From Moniliophthora roreri (lineage: Eukaryota > Basidiomycota > Agaricomycetes > Agaricales > Marasmiaceae), in NCBI GenBank assembly GCA_001466705.2, contig LATX02000027.1, forward strand, positions 1-62,394: a stretch of DNA of 62,394 bases. Direction: 5' to 3'. This document shows, one piece after another, positions 1 through 12,203 of the stretch. The position numbers and the translations under genes were made by a program. Below the pieces are notes generated by a model that searched no databases, was not told where the DNA came from, and saw only the letters and a program-made list of their open reading frames with translations. Numbering within the stretch: position 1 is the stretch's first letter; the number at the start of each line of letters is the position of its first letter.

Positions 1-1938
1 TTTACAATAAAATTGTAATACTATTATACAGGTCACAGAAAAGTCATGAAATGAACATATATAGGTTTAACCCTATGTCACAAAAGTGATCCAGTACTAT
101 TTATAGGTATATGGGTCACTAATAAATACATTCTCAGGTATTGGAAGCATGACTCAAGCTAGGCCCTCTGTGTGGTATGGGTGTATCTATGCTTGGATTC
201 TGTTACAGTTACATATTGCATTTCTTGTCTTCAATAGTCAGAAACACTTCCTACTTGTGTATAGATTATCAAATATCTCTCTGTTTTGATAAGTATCCTC
301 ATTCCAGTCAATTTAGTGAATTGGCTAAATTGATCTGTTAAAATGACACAGACACTTGTGAAGCATCTGTGCTCCTCCTTTTGGGTGTAAGTATGCAGCT
401 GAGTCCATGGACCATATGGGCTCCATGTTCAGTAATCCTGTCTGCCATGACAGTCCAAGTGGTGAGTCGTTGAATGTGAATGCTCTTCATGTGTCCTTTC
501 TGGTCAAGTTCTCATGTTTTGTTACACTATTTAATCAGTATAGCAAGTGAGTCAAGTGAAGCAGTTATAGCTCCTCTGTAAGCTACAAGGATCCACAAGG
601 AGATGGACTCCCAGGTTGAATGTACAACAGGTATAGGCACTATTCAACTATGACTCTCATATTCTGATATCTTGGTCACAGGCTCTACAATAATTTATTC
701 ATGCTGCTGGAACTATCTCAGGTACTACTATGCTGTCTTCCCAGTGTGTTGACTAAGAATAATAATACAATACAAGGTGGAGCTTTGATATATTCATGTA
801 GTAGTGTCTTTTGACATGCTTGGCAGCCAGGGCTGCTGCAAGGCAAGTGAACTAGTTTGTATGGAAATGAGCCATCTGCTGTTATGATGCCATGTCAACT
901 GCATGCCATGTAAAATGAACCATGTTCTAACATATCTTGAAGTGACAGTGAACTAACTATGATGCTTTTCCTTAAATTCTGATATCTAACCTCGGGGCAA
1001 TGGCTGAATATGGGCTTAAATCCATCAATTTAACTAAATCACTACTTATTTCTACTTATCTGCACTTCTTCAGTCATTTTTCACTAATTTCATGAGCAGA
1101 AAGAAGTAGAGAAAGCAGAGAGTCAAAACTGTAGAAGACACATTGGAATAGAAAATCTTTTGCTTTAATCCTTCATATTGATAGCTGATCTTAATATGCT
1201 GGTCAGCCTGTCCTAATGAGTGAAGTTATTGAGTGGGTGCTCATATCAGGCGAGAGTAACAGAGTAAGTGCTCCAGCACCTAGCCTTAGGTTGTGTCGCA
1301 ACTCACATGTGACCTAACCAACATTGAATGTTGAATCTCTTCTGCCATCTTCTGAATCTCTGCAGCTGAATGAAAGCTCCCATTGAGCAAGGTATGTGCT
1401 ATTTTTTCTCTCTATTTTACTGCAACTCCAATGCAATTTTATATTGTACTGCATATCAGTTGGTATAGAAGACAATCAGATATCTAAGTTACCATTGCAC
1501 ACTTGTTTCACTGTTCTTTAATTTTTTTTTGACAATTTCAGCTAACTGATCCCAGATTTGGAAGCCTCAGAATACTGTGAAATGTGAAGAGCTCAGCTGT
1601 AAAACTGTCGTGATTATGTTGCAATATTGGACAGATATAACTGGTACTCCTTTGGGCCCCTTTTTGTGTATTCTGTTTCACCTTCTTTGTGCATGTCCTC
1701 ATGCTAATATGTCTAGGCTGCATCACAGTCAACAAGTTTCCCAAAAAAACCATCCAGCACACCATATCCTGCTTCTAAGTGAGGTGGAAAGTGGACAAAA
1801 GACCCAAACCCTTCATCTATTGCTGATCTCAAAAGTGCCAGCTCAAAGACAAAGCAAGACCATGCAAAATTGGCAAATACAAGGCAGACCTACAATGGAA
1901 ATTTGATGCAGGTATGAGCATGGCTGAAGGTCTTGTGT
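1..1938. other. AT-rich, CpG-poor DNA without a recognisable gene
   Basis: No conserved domain, terminal repeat or splice-consistent coding stretch could be recognised on either strand. CG dinucleotides are rare while TG and CA are common, as in the decayed transposons that follow. A 109-codon open stretch at 1577-1906 has no recognisable motif and is treated as chance. Most likely old transposon remnant; this is inference from composition and context. Confidence 0.5.
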
Positions 1939-1939
1939 N
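1939..1939. other. single-N assembly join
   Basis: One N. The sequence directly after it (1940 onward) is the reverse complement of sequence ending near 3200, so this join starts an inverted copy of the minisatellite flank. Confidence 0.9.
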
Positions 1940-2089
1940 ATGATAAAATTGTCTAAGGTTTATATTGATTGATAAGACACTATATAATATGCTAATAATT
2001 AGTATATTACCTCAGAATGTACTAATTATTGGTCTCCATGCAGGTAATGTAGATTCAATATAGATTAGTCTTTATGCAGTAAGTATAGT

Positions 2090-3045
2090 CCTCATGCATG
2101 GCGACAGTATAAGCTCCATACAGGCAGTATAGGCTCTGTGCAGACAGTATAGGCTCTGTGCAGGCAGTATAGGCTCCATGCAAGCAGTATAGGCTCTGTG
2201 CAGGCAGGCTCCATGCAGACAGTATAGGCTCCATGCAGGCAGTATAGGCTCCGTGCAGGCAGTACAGTCTCCGTGCAGGCAGTACAGTCTCTGTGCAGGC
2301 AGTATAGTCTCTGTGCAGACAGTATAGCCTCCATGCAGACAGTATAGGCTCCATGCAGTAAATATAGTCTTCATGCATAGTCTATGCAGGCAGTATAGTC
2401 TCTGTGCAGNCAGAGACTATACTGCCTGCACAGAGACTATACTGCCTGCACAGAGACTATACTGCCTGCATAGACTATGCATGAAGACTATATTTACTGC
2501 ATGGAGCCTATACTGTCTGCATGAAGGCTATACTGCCTGCACAGAGACTATACTGCCTGCATAGACTATGCATGAAGACTATATTTACTGCATGGAGCCT
2601 ATACTGTCTGCATAGAGGCTATACTGTCTGCACAGAGAGTGTACTGCCTGCATGGAGCCTATACTATCTGCATGAAGCCTGCCTGCACAGAGCCTATACT
2701 GTCTGCATGGAGACTATACTGCCTGCACAGAGCCTATACTGTCTGCATAGAGCCTATACTGCCTGCACAGAGACTATACTGCCTGCATAGACTATGCATG
2801 AAGACTGCATGGAGGCTATACTGTCTGCACAAAGACTATACTGCCTGCACAGAGTCTATACTGTCTGCATGGAGCCTGCCTGCACAGAGCTTATACTGCC
2901 TGCATAGAGCCTATATTGTCTGCACAGAGCCTATACTGTCTGCATGGAGGCTATACTGTCTGCATGGAGGCTATACTGTCTGCACAGAGCCTATACTGTC
3001 TGCATGGAGCCTATACTGTCTGCACAGAGTCTATACTGTTGCTAT
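2090..3045. repeat. 20-bp minisatellite, two halves in inverted orientation
   Basis: The block is built of a roughly 20-bp unit, AGCCTATACTGTCTGCATGG with variants (CCTGCACAG, AGACTATACTG). Left of the N at 2410 the unit reads in reverse complement; right of it, in forward orientation. The non-repetitive flanks are inverted copies too: 1940-2090 matches the reverse complement of about 3050-3200. The unit lacks stop codons in most frames, so it creates spurious open frames rich in Tyr-Cys-Leu-His or Thr-Glu-Pro-Ile-Leu. Related units also occur singly within the array as degenerate forms with ATGCATGAAGACTATATTTA. Confidence 0.9.
2410..2410. other. single-N assembly join at the centre of the inverted minisatellite
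   Basis: One N exactly where the minisatellite orientation flips. The palindrome may therefore be two contig ends placed head to head. Confidence 0.9.
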
Positions 3046-3713
3046 GCATAAGGACTATACTTACTGCATAAAGACTAATCTACATTGAATCTACATTACC
3101 TGCATGGAGACCAATAATTAGTACATTCTGAGGTAATATACTAATTATTAGCATATTATATAGTGTCTTATCAATCAATATAAACCTTAGACAATTTTAT
3201 CATAATGTATATGTATTACTCTAATGATTCTTAGTACTTACTTTTAATTACATCTAAAGGTAGGTCTGCTCTCCATCTTCACAATTTATTACTATAAGGC
3301 ATGTATAATTCCCAAGAATTATGCTAAATATATCAGAGGTAAAATGATGTCAAATGCTTAATAATCACATGAACTCTATTTAACATAAGGTATGTACCTT
3401 ACTTTATGTGAAATGGTATACTTATGCTAATTCCTCTTTATAGCATAAAATAAGCATAAATCAGATAAGTACTACATGAGTTTTATGCTTTATTATAGAT
3501 GCTGTACAATATAGCATAAAATCAAGGTAATGTTTAGCATAATGTCAGCATAATACATGTGTATTATGCTAGTAAAATCATAAGAAATTTATCAACATAA
3601 ATTCAAAAGTAATTTACTATAATTCACATGCATTATTGTAGAATTTGTTAAAGAAAATCTAACATAAAGATTAACATAATTCATGTGTCTTACACTTTAT
3701 TGCACCCAGTGTC
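3001..3713 (+). repeat. 713-bp direct repeat, copy 1
   Basis: The stretch matches 3720-4432 with the same length. Differences are confined to about the first 50 bases (minisatellite edge); the rest appears identical by eye. It is AT-rich with many TTATGCT/AGCATAA motifs and no coding content. Copy 1 ends 5 bases before the N at 3719. Confidence 0.9.
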
Positions 3714-3718
3714 TGTCC

Positions 3719-3719
3719 N
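3719..3719. other. single-N assembly join between two repeat copies
   Basis: One N between the two 713-bp copies; the second copy starts immediately after it. Confidence 0.9.
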
Positions 3720-4432
3720 TGCATGGAGCCTATACTGTCTGCAGGGAGTCTATACTGTCGCCATGCATGAGGACTATACTTACTGCATAAAGACTAATCT
3801 ACATTGAATCTACATTACCTGCATGGAGACCAATAATTAGTACATTCTGAGGTAATATACTAATTATTAGCATATTATATAGTGTCTTATCAATCAATAT
3901 AAACCTTAGACAATTTTATCATAATGTATATGTATTACTCTAATGATTCTTAGTACTTACTTTTAATTACATCTAAAGGTAGGTCTGCTCTCCATCTTCA
4001 CAATTTATTACTATAAGGCATGTATAATTCCCAAGAATTATGCTAAATATATCAGAGGTAAAATGATGTCAAATGCTTAATAATCACATGAACTCTATTT
4101 AACATAAGGTATGTACCTTACTTTATGTGAAATGGTATACTTATGCTAATTCCTCTTTATAGCATAAAATAAGCATAAATCAGATAAGTACTACATGAGT
4201 TTTATGCTTTATTATAGATGCTGTACAATATAGCATAAAATCAAGGTAATGTTTAGCATAATGTCAGCATAATACATGTGTATTATGCTAGTAAAATCAT
4301 AAGAAATTTATCAACATAAATTCAAAAGTAATTTACTATAATTCACATGCATTATTGTAGAATTTGTTAAAGAAAATCTAACATAAAGATTAACATAATT
4401 CATGTGTCTTACACTTTATTGCACCCAGTGTC
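3720..4432 (+). repeat. 713-bp direct repeat, copy 2
   Basis: Second copy of 3001-3713. Beyond 4432 the two copies diverge (AAGTCTAA here, TGTCC before the N). It could be an unmerged contig overlap or a genuine repeat. Confidence 0.9.
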
Positions 4433-6087
4433 AAGTCTAATGCCTTATTTGTACATGTTACTCTACACATGCTCTACTTAAAATCTTCACACTTCAAAGA
4501 AACATCAGCAAAAACTAGAAAGTGCTATAATCTAGCTCTAGGGAATTATAACCTGGTTATGGCCTGGTTGGGGGTTATAACTTAATAACCTGCAGGTGGA
4601 TTATAAACTCCAGAGAACTTATTACAGCACCACAGTTTTTGCTAATGAACACATGAGAGCAGCATTGACTTGTGCAGGGTAATTGGGATACTTGTTGGGC
4701 AGTGGGTCAGTGTAATCTACTGACAGAAACAAGTTCCAGTCTGTGAACACAGGTGCCTTGCCTCCAGCTTGGCTCCTCCACATAAAGAGTTTCCTCATTA
4801 AGACACATAAGAAAGTCTGCTGAACCTTCTTCCAACCAATTAACTCTGTAGTTACTGCATGAGTTTGATGTAGAAATAATGTGTTGTGAAATAGTGTTTT
4901 TGGCATACTCAGACTCATTTCAATTGTTTTCATACTCTTCTTACATGTTTTACTCATAAGACACAAAACCTACTATAAAGCTGTATTTACTCTTACCTAT
5001 AGATATCTAATTCACTTTCCTTTGTCTCCCCAAAATCACCAATTTACAACATAATGAAAGGCTAAAATAAACAAAAGGTAGTGAACTTCAACCTCAGTAT
5101 ATGATGGACAAGCAAAGCTGTGGAGTCAGGGGAGAGGCAGGCTGTAGTTCTGAAACACCAGAATGGTTGGTTGCCTGATGGCTAGCTTAAAAAATTTTTG
5201 GTGCCAAATTTTTTTTGAAGGTCAGACAGCTTTTCAGCAACTGGAGTTGTATTTCTGACCTTCTTGTGATAAAGCAACTTATATTTAACACTACATGCTC
5301 TTTTTATTGCTATTCCAGGTCAATTTGCTGCTAGTAATGATTCTATAGTACCCAATAAGTGCATGGAGTGTTTAAAGGTTGCTAAATTGTACTGTTGCAC
5401 TGAATGCTCCTTATTACACAACCTATAGCACCCAGAAAAAATGAACTACACCTTTTCAATGACATCCTGACCTGAATTTTGCTACTGTCTACATATTTGC
5501 TACTTTGGAGCTCAGGTGTCTGGAACAACTTGCTTATCCTCTTGAAATGAAAGCTCAATTGTAGTCAAAATCATGTTTTTTGGTCTCTGGTGTACACTGT
5601 GAGCATTATCAAGACATTATGCTGAATGTAGTCAACCAAGGACCAGTGCTCATCCAGCACTTCCTTCTTCCTATCTTTCAGAAGCGATGACATTATGAGA
5701 ATAACCTTTCATATATGGTAGGTAGTGGTTGGTTGGTTTGCTAGAATGGCTGTTAAAAAAAACAGGGAAAACTCAATGAGTTTGGAGCTTGGCTGGCAGA
5801 ATGCCAGGCAAACAGCAATGATGTAGGTCATTGCCCTCTTCTACAGACTGCACAGCAGTCTTCAGTGTGAAGCACTGCCTCTACTAAGGGTAGGTTAGGG
5901 GTTAGAGACTAGAAAGTACAGTTAAGAGTAAGTTTCTTCACTTGTAAAGGACTTACTCTACAGACATGTAAAATATTATGTGCATGTGAGAGAAATAGTG
6001 ACATCATAACAGTGAAATTGCTGTTATCTCTTATCTTTTCATGACTCATCAAGCTTACTCTTTAAAAAAATTTGACCTATCCATAGA
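4433..6087. other. decayed AT-rich DNA, no supported gene
   Basis: Almost no CG dinucleotides. A plus-strand stretch near 5355-5445 has clustered Cys and His codons (CMEC, then CCTEC, then H) but meets stops, and no transposase core could be read around it. A 114-codon minus-strand open stretch at 4622-4966 has no recognised domain. I see nothing I can name. Confidence 0.5.
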
Positions 6088-7222
6088 ATTTTAATTTCTA
6101 TTTTAACTTTCTATGACATCTGCAGAGTGCAACATGCAGTCAAACAGTACAGAGGTACTTAAACAAGACATTACAACAGAAAGACAACTTAGAACAGAAA
6201 CAATCAAAGCATGATCATCCTCAGAAGTCCATATACAGATTAAAGTCAAAGCAGATGATCTCTTAATAAAGAGTTCACTGGTGGCAGAAACATACAAAGT
6301 AACATAACCAAGTGCAAAGTAACCTCTGAAGCTAGAGGACAGCTTTCTTAGGACTGAAGTTACTAAATGGACAGACCCAATGAGACATAAGAATATCTAA
6401 TGCATATGAAGTCCTAACTAAGACTGAAAGTGCACTGTCAAAGAAGATAGGAACAGTAACAGTGTGTTCCAGTCTCAGAAACTTTGGCATCTAGACCTCT
6501 GCTGATGTGTGGATGCTAGAAAAAGAGAAATGCTGTAAGAAACAGGACAGATACAACCATCCACTCATAGATACCCAACTTAGAAAAGAGAAAAATACAA
6601 ATTATAGAGTCCAGAACACCTGGAGACATAGATACCCATGCAGATATGGTTGGATACCCTAGTGGCCAGACTCTGTGACATTTGAATATTTCCTCTTTTA
6701 GCATCTCAGTCACTCATTTATTATTTTCTGAATTATTGGACATTGTTTATGTTTTTCTGTAGATATATTACATGGGCTATATATAAGGACAGCTAGATAT
6801 GTGTATATACTCAAGTAATTCTGCTCCCTCTGATTGTGAATACATAATGAATTTGTTTGGTGTATAAATTTGTGTGCCATTCTGGTTTTGCTTCCTTACT
6901 TCAGGCTCTGGAGATTGGTCCTAAGTGACTCCAGAGAGATAGACATCTGATAATGAACTTGCATTGTAAGAGATAAGAGTAACATCTTGAGTGCATAATA
7001 GCACTTTTCTAAGAGACACTTTACACCAAGAAGGAGCCTTGGGCACTTGGAGTGTGGCCTGTGTTGGGTATCAGGTTGTGACACACTTAGAGTCTTAGCA
7101 AGGTATGTGCCTGCACTGAGCTCTTTGTAGAAATTGGTCTAGGACCTTTTCCAGTATGCTAAGTGCTGTAGTTGTCTTAAAGAAGTCTTGAACTCCATAG
7201 AGTCAGACTATATTGGCTACCG
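6088..7222 (+). repeat. dispersed repeat R1, copy 1
   Basis: This 1.1-kb stretch is clearly homologous in the same orientation to 51268-52400, with many single-base differences and small indels. It is non-coding, with a TATATATAAG box near 6778. Homology ends sharply at CAGACTATATTGGCTAC in both copies, where copy 1 runs into an LTR-like end (7223) and copy 2 into unrelated DNA. It is probably the LTR or untranslated part of a retroelement. Confidence 0.75.
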
Positions 7223-7512
7223 AGTCTTTATATGAGACTGTAGCTCTTGTGTTTGTGCTTAGTGCACTGTGTTCTTTGTGTTTTGTGTGTGTTGTGAAAT
7301 AAACCCATTTTAAAACCCATCTATACTCCTTTGGAGGCAAACACTTTGAAGTAGAACACTTCAATAAGAGAGAATTTACATAGCTAAGAGTTTTGTTAGC
7401 ATTCTAAGTGTGGCAACTCTGATCACATCGATCTACACTTGCACAACAACCTGAGTTAGACTTTTGGAGGTTATCTTTTGGGTAGTTTTCCACTAGTCTT
7501 ATCTTAGACAAA
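7223..7512 (+). repeat. LTR-like fragment (family X), upstream of Copia-1
   Basis: The stretch matches the reverse complement of about 49861-50155. Shared landmarks are GACTGTAGCTCTTGTG at the start, a variable TG/GT-rich part, AAACCCAT, CACTTGCACAACAACCTGAG and the end CTTATCTTAGACAAATTA. Homology stops at that same point in both places, which suggests a true LTR 3' end. It directly precedes the Copia-1 coding remnant, so it may be its 5' LTR, truncated by R1. Confidence 0.6.
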
Positions 7513-7533
7513 TTACCAAGGACACAGGGGTTA

Positions 7534-10500
7534 TTGTTACCAATAGGTTCTCAATTATGGTGTTCATCAATTCCTTTCCATCCACACTCAAATGGATTCC
7601 AGCAACCAGCTTCCTTCTATCCAAAAACAACCTTCATATTGCCACTGCAAAGCTCTAGGAACACTACTGCCTCATCACTAAAGACAAGCCTGGCCAGCAC
7701 TCCTCAAAAGTCACTGCTCTTCATGTGCAAATCAAGAAGCTTAAGGAAGCAAATGCAGCACTTACTGCTAATGCCATATCCACACCACCTACTAATAGGC
7801 AGCACAAGGGACTGCATAACCCTGATAAGAAATGCTCAAATACCAAGTGTGGGAAGATTGGACACCTGATTGAGGACTGTTTTGAAGAGGGGGTGGTAAA
7901 CAGAGCCAGTATCCTGATTGGTGGAAGGGAAAAAAGCAGGCTGCACTTCCTTCTGCCAATACCTTGAATCACTATGTAATGACTGCTAGGCTTGTCAATG
8001 CTCTGACTGTCATAGAATCAAATCTAAAGGACAAAAGCTGCATTCTCACAGACTCCAGAGCCTCAGCTCACTTCTTCCATGACAAAGCTGTCTTCCAGAC
8101 CTACTCAATGCATTCAGAGACTGCAGGATCATCTTTGAAAAGAGAAATGAAATTTGTTATTGAGGGCATTGGCAAAATCCAAATTGAAGTGACATACTGA
8201 GGATCCAAATGAATCATCATCCTTCAAAATGTCTTCCACATGCCTGACATAGCATTGAACCTGCTCTTGCTAGAAGTTTTGAATGTCCTGGAGTACAGCA
8301 TGTTGATAGATGGAAGAAAGATGGTCTTTCAGGCTCTGACTGGCAAAGAGATGCTTGAGGCTGCTTTGGAGAATGAGTTATACATTGTTGCCAGCACACC
8401 ATCAGTTGCAGTTCACAGTGCCATGGCTGCATATGTGTTGTCAAATGATTCTCAATACCTCCATAGGGTGGCAGCACATATTATGCCAGAAAGAATTGAG
8501 CTTGAGTCTAAAGTCCTAGACAGTATGCCAGAAATCAAACCACAAATGAGGAACAGGTTACCTGTTTGCCAGGACTGCTGAGAAGGCAATACAAACAAGC
8601 ACCCTAGGCCCAAGAGGCCAGATATGGTGACCGAGCCAAATTTCCAATAGTTGATAGACATGTAGGAACTATCAAGGGTTATTTCAGCTGGAGGAAACCT
8701 GTACAGGCTGTTTGGAATGGACAAATTCACTGGCCAAAAATTCTTCAAAGCTTTGAAGAACTAGCAGGCCATGAAAATTATAGGCAAGCTAGAGCTATTG
8801 TATGTCCAGTTAGAAACACAGACCAGAAATAAACTCAAGAGAGTGAGGAGTGATAACACACCCAAACTTCATTCTGACTTCATAAGATCCTGGTTCCAGA
8901 ATCATGGCATCATCCATGAATTCACCATTCCATACTCCTCAGCTTCTAACAGTGCAGAGGAACATGCTATTGGGGTGGTGCTCCAGTCTGTCAGGTTGAT
9001 GTTGCTAGATTCAAAGCTTTCAGCTAAATGGTAGGCACATGTAATGAGAACAGCCACTCACATGCTCAATCTCTTCCCCTTGGTTTGAACACCATCCAAG
9101 GTCTCTGAAGAAGCTTGAACTGGCCAATGACAAACAGCTCAATATCTTGTTCCATTTCGCAGCATTGGCTTTATACATATTCCAAAGGAGACAGAGAGAG
9201 AAAAATTAGATTCTTGGGGTGAAAAGGTCATGATGGTAGGGTATGATGGAAATGGAGTCTATCTTGCAAAGTTATGGTGGTCAGACAAGGTTGAGAGGGT
9301 GAGAGATGTGGTATGGATCAAGGATGGGGGTCACTGGATTGAAGGAAAAGACAGAGGAATCCAGAAGAACCTTTTATTCCTGGAACCCAGCAATGACAAA
9401 TCAGTCAATCAAGAACCAGAACCTCTGACACCAATATCTCCAACTGTTGAGCAACTGGAACCCACATCTGAGATCGATGAACTATTAGTCATGGTTCCTC
9501 CACTTCAACTAAACAACCTCAATGAACTAGACATGCTCAAGAAGAGATTTAAGGCACTGAAGCAACCCAACATACTATGAGGGATCCTGTTCTGAGTCAG
9601 AAGGCTCTTGATGCCATGCATTCTGAACTGCTCCTGATCCTGGAACCCGATAATGATTGGGTGCCTGACACATATGACAAAGCAGTGATAAGGCTCAATT
9701 TGTGGGAACCAGCCATGGAGAAGAAGTTGAAGAAAATAGACAATCAAAAAGCTTTCACACCTATGCTGAGGCCTCCAAACACACCTACAGTCACTATGAA
9801 ATGGCATTATACACTCAGGAAAGACAGTGAGGGGAGGATAACTGAAAGACAAGCCAGACTGGCTGTTAGAGGATTCACACAGGTCAAAGGGGTACACTAT
9901 GAGAATACATGGGCTATAGTGGCAAGGTATAAGTCTCTATGATTCATTATTGCAATTGCAGTGTACTACAGACTGAAACTCTAGTCCAGAGACTTCACAG
10001 CAGCATATCTTAATGCAAAACCACAAGGTGTCAACTACTTCAATCTGCTGCCTGAATACAAGAACTGATACAATTTGCAAGATGGCACTGAGATGGTCCT
10101 TAGGATGGACATCAACATTTATGAGACAAAAGATGCTAGCAACAATTGGTTCCAAATGCTTGATGACACTTACAGAAAGCTGGGCCATCATCCCATCTCA
10201 GCTGATCCCTGTGTTTAGTACAAGGCCAATTACTTAGGCAGCACTATCACAGTCACATACATAGACAATGTTATAGGAGCCTCAGACACAGAAGAAGCTT
10301 GTGCAGAATCTGTGAAGGAAATTGAAGGCTCATATCACTTTCAATTCTATGGTGAACCTGATGTTGCATTAGGAATCACAATTAGGTGAAATGCTGGGAC
10401 AGGCAATATATCATTGCATCAATGACTACTTATTATGAAAATTATTGAGTCTTATGATCTGCAAGATGCAACACCTCAGTTCACTCCCCTTCCATCCAAC

Positions 10501-11257
10501 TTCACTCTCATCAACAGTCAACCAAGTTCAATTCCTGTGGAAGATGCCATATACATGTGAAACAAGGACTATAGGAGACTTATAGGATTGCTAAACCACA
10601 TCTTCCAGAGAACACAACCTGACATTTCCTATACAGTTGCTCTGTTGCAGCACTATGCAAATGACCCTTGACCAGTGCACTGGAATGCTGCAATTCACAT
10701 GGTGACCTATCTCAAGGGAACCATTTCTTACCAACTCGCATATCAGTGGCACTGAGGAGATAATGACTTGCTAAAGCCAGTAGGGTACACAGATGCATCA
10801 CACACTAATATACAGGAGGAAAATGGAGAACTGATGAGAAAGTCCACAATGGAATATGTCTTCAAGGTTGCAGGAGCAGTAAGTTGGAGCTTGGCCAAGC
10901 AGAGGGTAGTGGCACTATTGATGACAGAAGCTGAATACATTGCCATGGTAAACACTAGAAAACAAGCTATCTGGATGTGAAAGTTCTTGAATGGGATTGG
11001 GCATCACTGAGACTACCCTTTCAAAATCAACATTGATAATACTAGTGCCATTGCACTGTCAGATGAAACTATGAAGCATGGACAAACTAAGCATTTTGAC
11101 ATGAATTGGTCATGGCTTCAGGACATGGTCCAAGTGAAGAAACTCAACTTTTTCTACATTCCATTGAATGTCAACCTAGCAGATTTGTTCACCAAACAAC
11201 TTACACATTTCAAGATGGAACAGTTTGCATTCAGGATTGGGCTTCAGGACAAATAAT
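7534..11257 (+). pseudogene. Ty1/Copia retrotransposon Copia-1, gag-pol remnant
   Basis: Copia order is readable in pieces. A Gag zinc-knuckle relic (C-X4-C-X4-H-X4-C, CGKIGHLIEDC) lies near 7835-7885. A protease active-site relic (LTDSRASAHF, family DSGAS/T) is near 8045. The integrase core (VRSDNTPKLHSDFI, then ASNSAEEHAIG) covers about 8845-8970. Reverse transcriptase follows from about 9700 (MKWHYTLRKD, ARLAVRGFTQVKGVHYENTWA); its YVDD box is degraded to YIDN near 10260. RNase H (GYTDASH, MTEAEYIAM) is at 10780-10950 and the tail ADLFTKQLT near 11190. Frames shift several times and many in-frame stops are TGA, so no functional protein is expected. Neighbouring Copia-2 lies in the same orientation. 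Confidence 0.9.
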
Positions 11258-11278
11258 CATGTGCCAATTCAGAGGGAG

Positions 11279-11640
11279 TGTTAAAGAGTGCAGCTGATAC
11301 ATGAATTGCTGCCTGATCATATACCTCTGTTCTTACCTACAGTTTCCATTTCCCAACTATAATACATGTTCTGTGTGGTATATATCAAACCAGTTTCACC
11401 TATTAATCAAATTCCTTAGATTAGTATTTATTTGCTACATACATACTGCAACACCTCAGCTGTTCACACACTTAGTGAGACCATCTGAGGTGAGATACAT
11501 TATTCCTTCTATACATTTACCTTACTTATGATAAACCTTTACAGTACTTATTCTATTATTTACAACAGGTACAGTAAAGGCCTTAATACAGCTGCTCACA
11601 CACTTAGTGAGACCATCTGAGTACTTATTCTATTATTTAC
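11279..11640 (+). repeat. probable 3' LTR of Copia-1, truncated by Copia-2
   Basis: A purine tract CAGAGGGAG ends at 11278 and is followed by TGTTAAAGAG, the usual polypurine tract plus TG start of a 3' LTR. Inside, about 30 bp (CTCACACACTTAGTGAGACC and neighbours) is duplicated at about 11462 and 11591 together with GTACTTATTCTATTATTTACAA. The end is undefined because it merges into the integrase part of Copia-2 near 11640. No matching 5' LTR was found. Confidence 0.5.
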
Positions 11641-12140
11641 AATACATCAACTCTGAGCTCCCTCTGTTCCTCTGGAATAAAGCATGGTGCTATGCTAGCT
11701 ATTGTCTCAATTGTGCCATGCAAGGCTTCAATCACTTAAAAGAGATGACTGCTCACCAGATTCTTACTGGTTCCAAAGCCCATAGCCATGATTTCCATCC
11801 TTTTAGCTGCAAAGTCTATGTGTATGTGCATAAAAGTGCATGTAACAAACTGGAACCTCAAGCTGAGGTTGGTTTCTTTGTCAGTTTTGACAGGAACCAG
11901 AAGGCCTATAGGGTCTATCTACTTGGAAAGTGTACAGTGGTGACTTCAATTCATGTCAAGTTTGACCATTTGAGTTTCTCTGATGCTCCTATCAGTGATG
12001 AGAAGGAGCACAAGTGACTTTATAATATGTTCACTGGCCTACAGTCTAACAATGCTAATTCAGTGTCCATTGACAATGACAGCATTGATACTCCCTCAGC
12101 ACTATCTGCATCTCCATCTGCCTCAGACCCTGTCAAGCCA

Positions 12141-12203
12141 CCTCCTTCTCCTGTTCCTACTCCTCCTTCTCCTGTTCCTACTCCTCCTTCTCCTGTTCCT
12201 ACT
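12141..12203 (+). repeat. three 21-bp repeats coding Pro-rich linker
   Basis: CCTTCTCCTGTTCCTACTCCT is repeated three times in the linker between integrase and reverse transcriptase of Copia-2. It codes for PSPVPTP units, a low-complexity hinge typical for this position. Confidence 0.85.

Noticed and set aside
1577..1906. 109-codon plus-strand open frame
   Set aside because: Composition is like surrounding decayed DNA and no domain is visible.
2090..3045. Regularly spaced short repeat that could suggest a CRISPR-like array
   Set aside because: Units are contiguous without unique spacers, and this is a eukaryotic genome.
2055..3088. Long open frames of repeated Tyr-Cys-Leu-His and Thr-Glu-Pro-Ile-Leu
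   Set aside because: They are translations of the 20-bp minisatellite in several frames on both strands; the unit simply lacks stop codons. No gene context.
5330..5460. Cys/His-rich stretch resembling a cysteine cluster of KDZ-type transposon proteins
   Set aside because: Only one short block with stops; no transposase core found around it.
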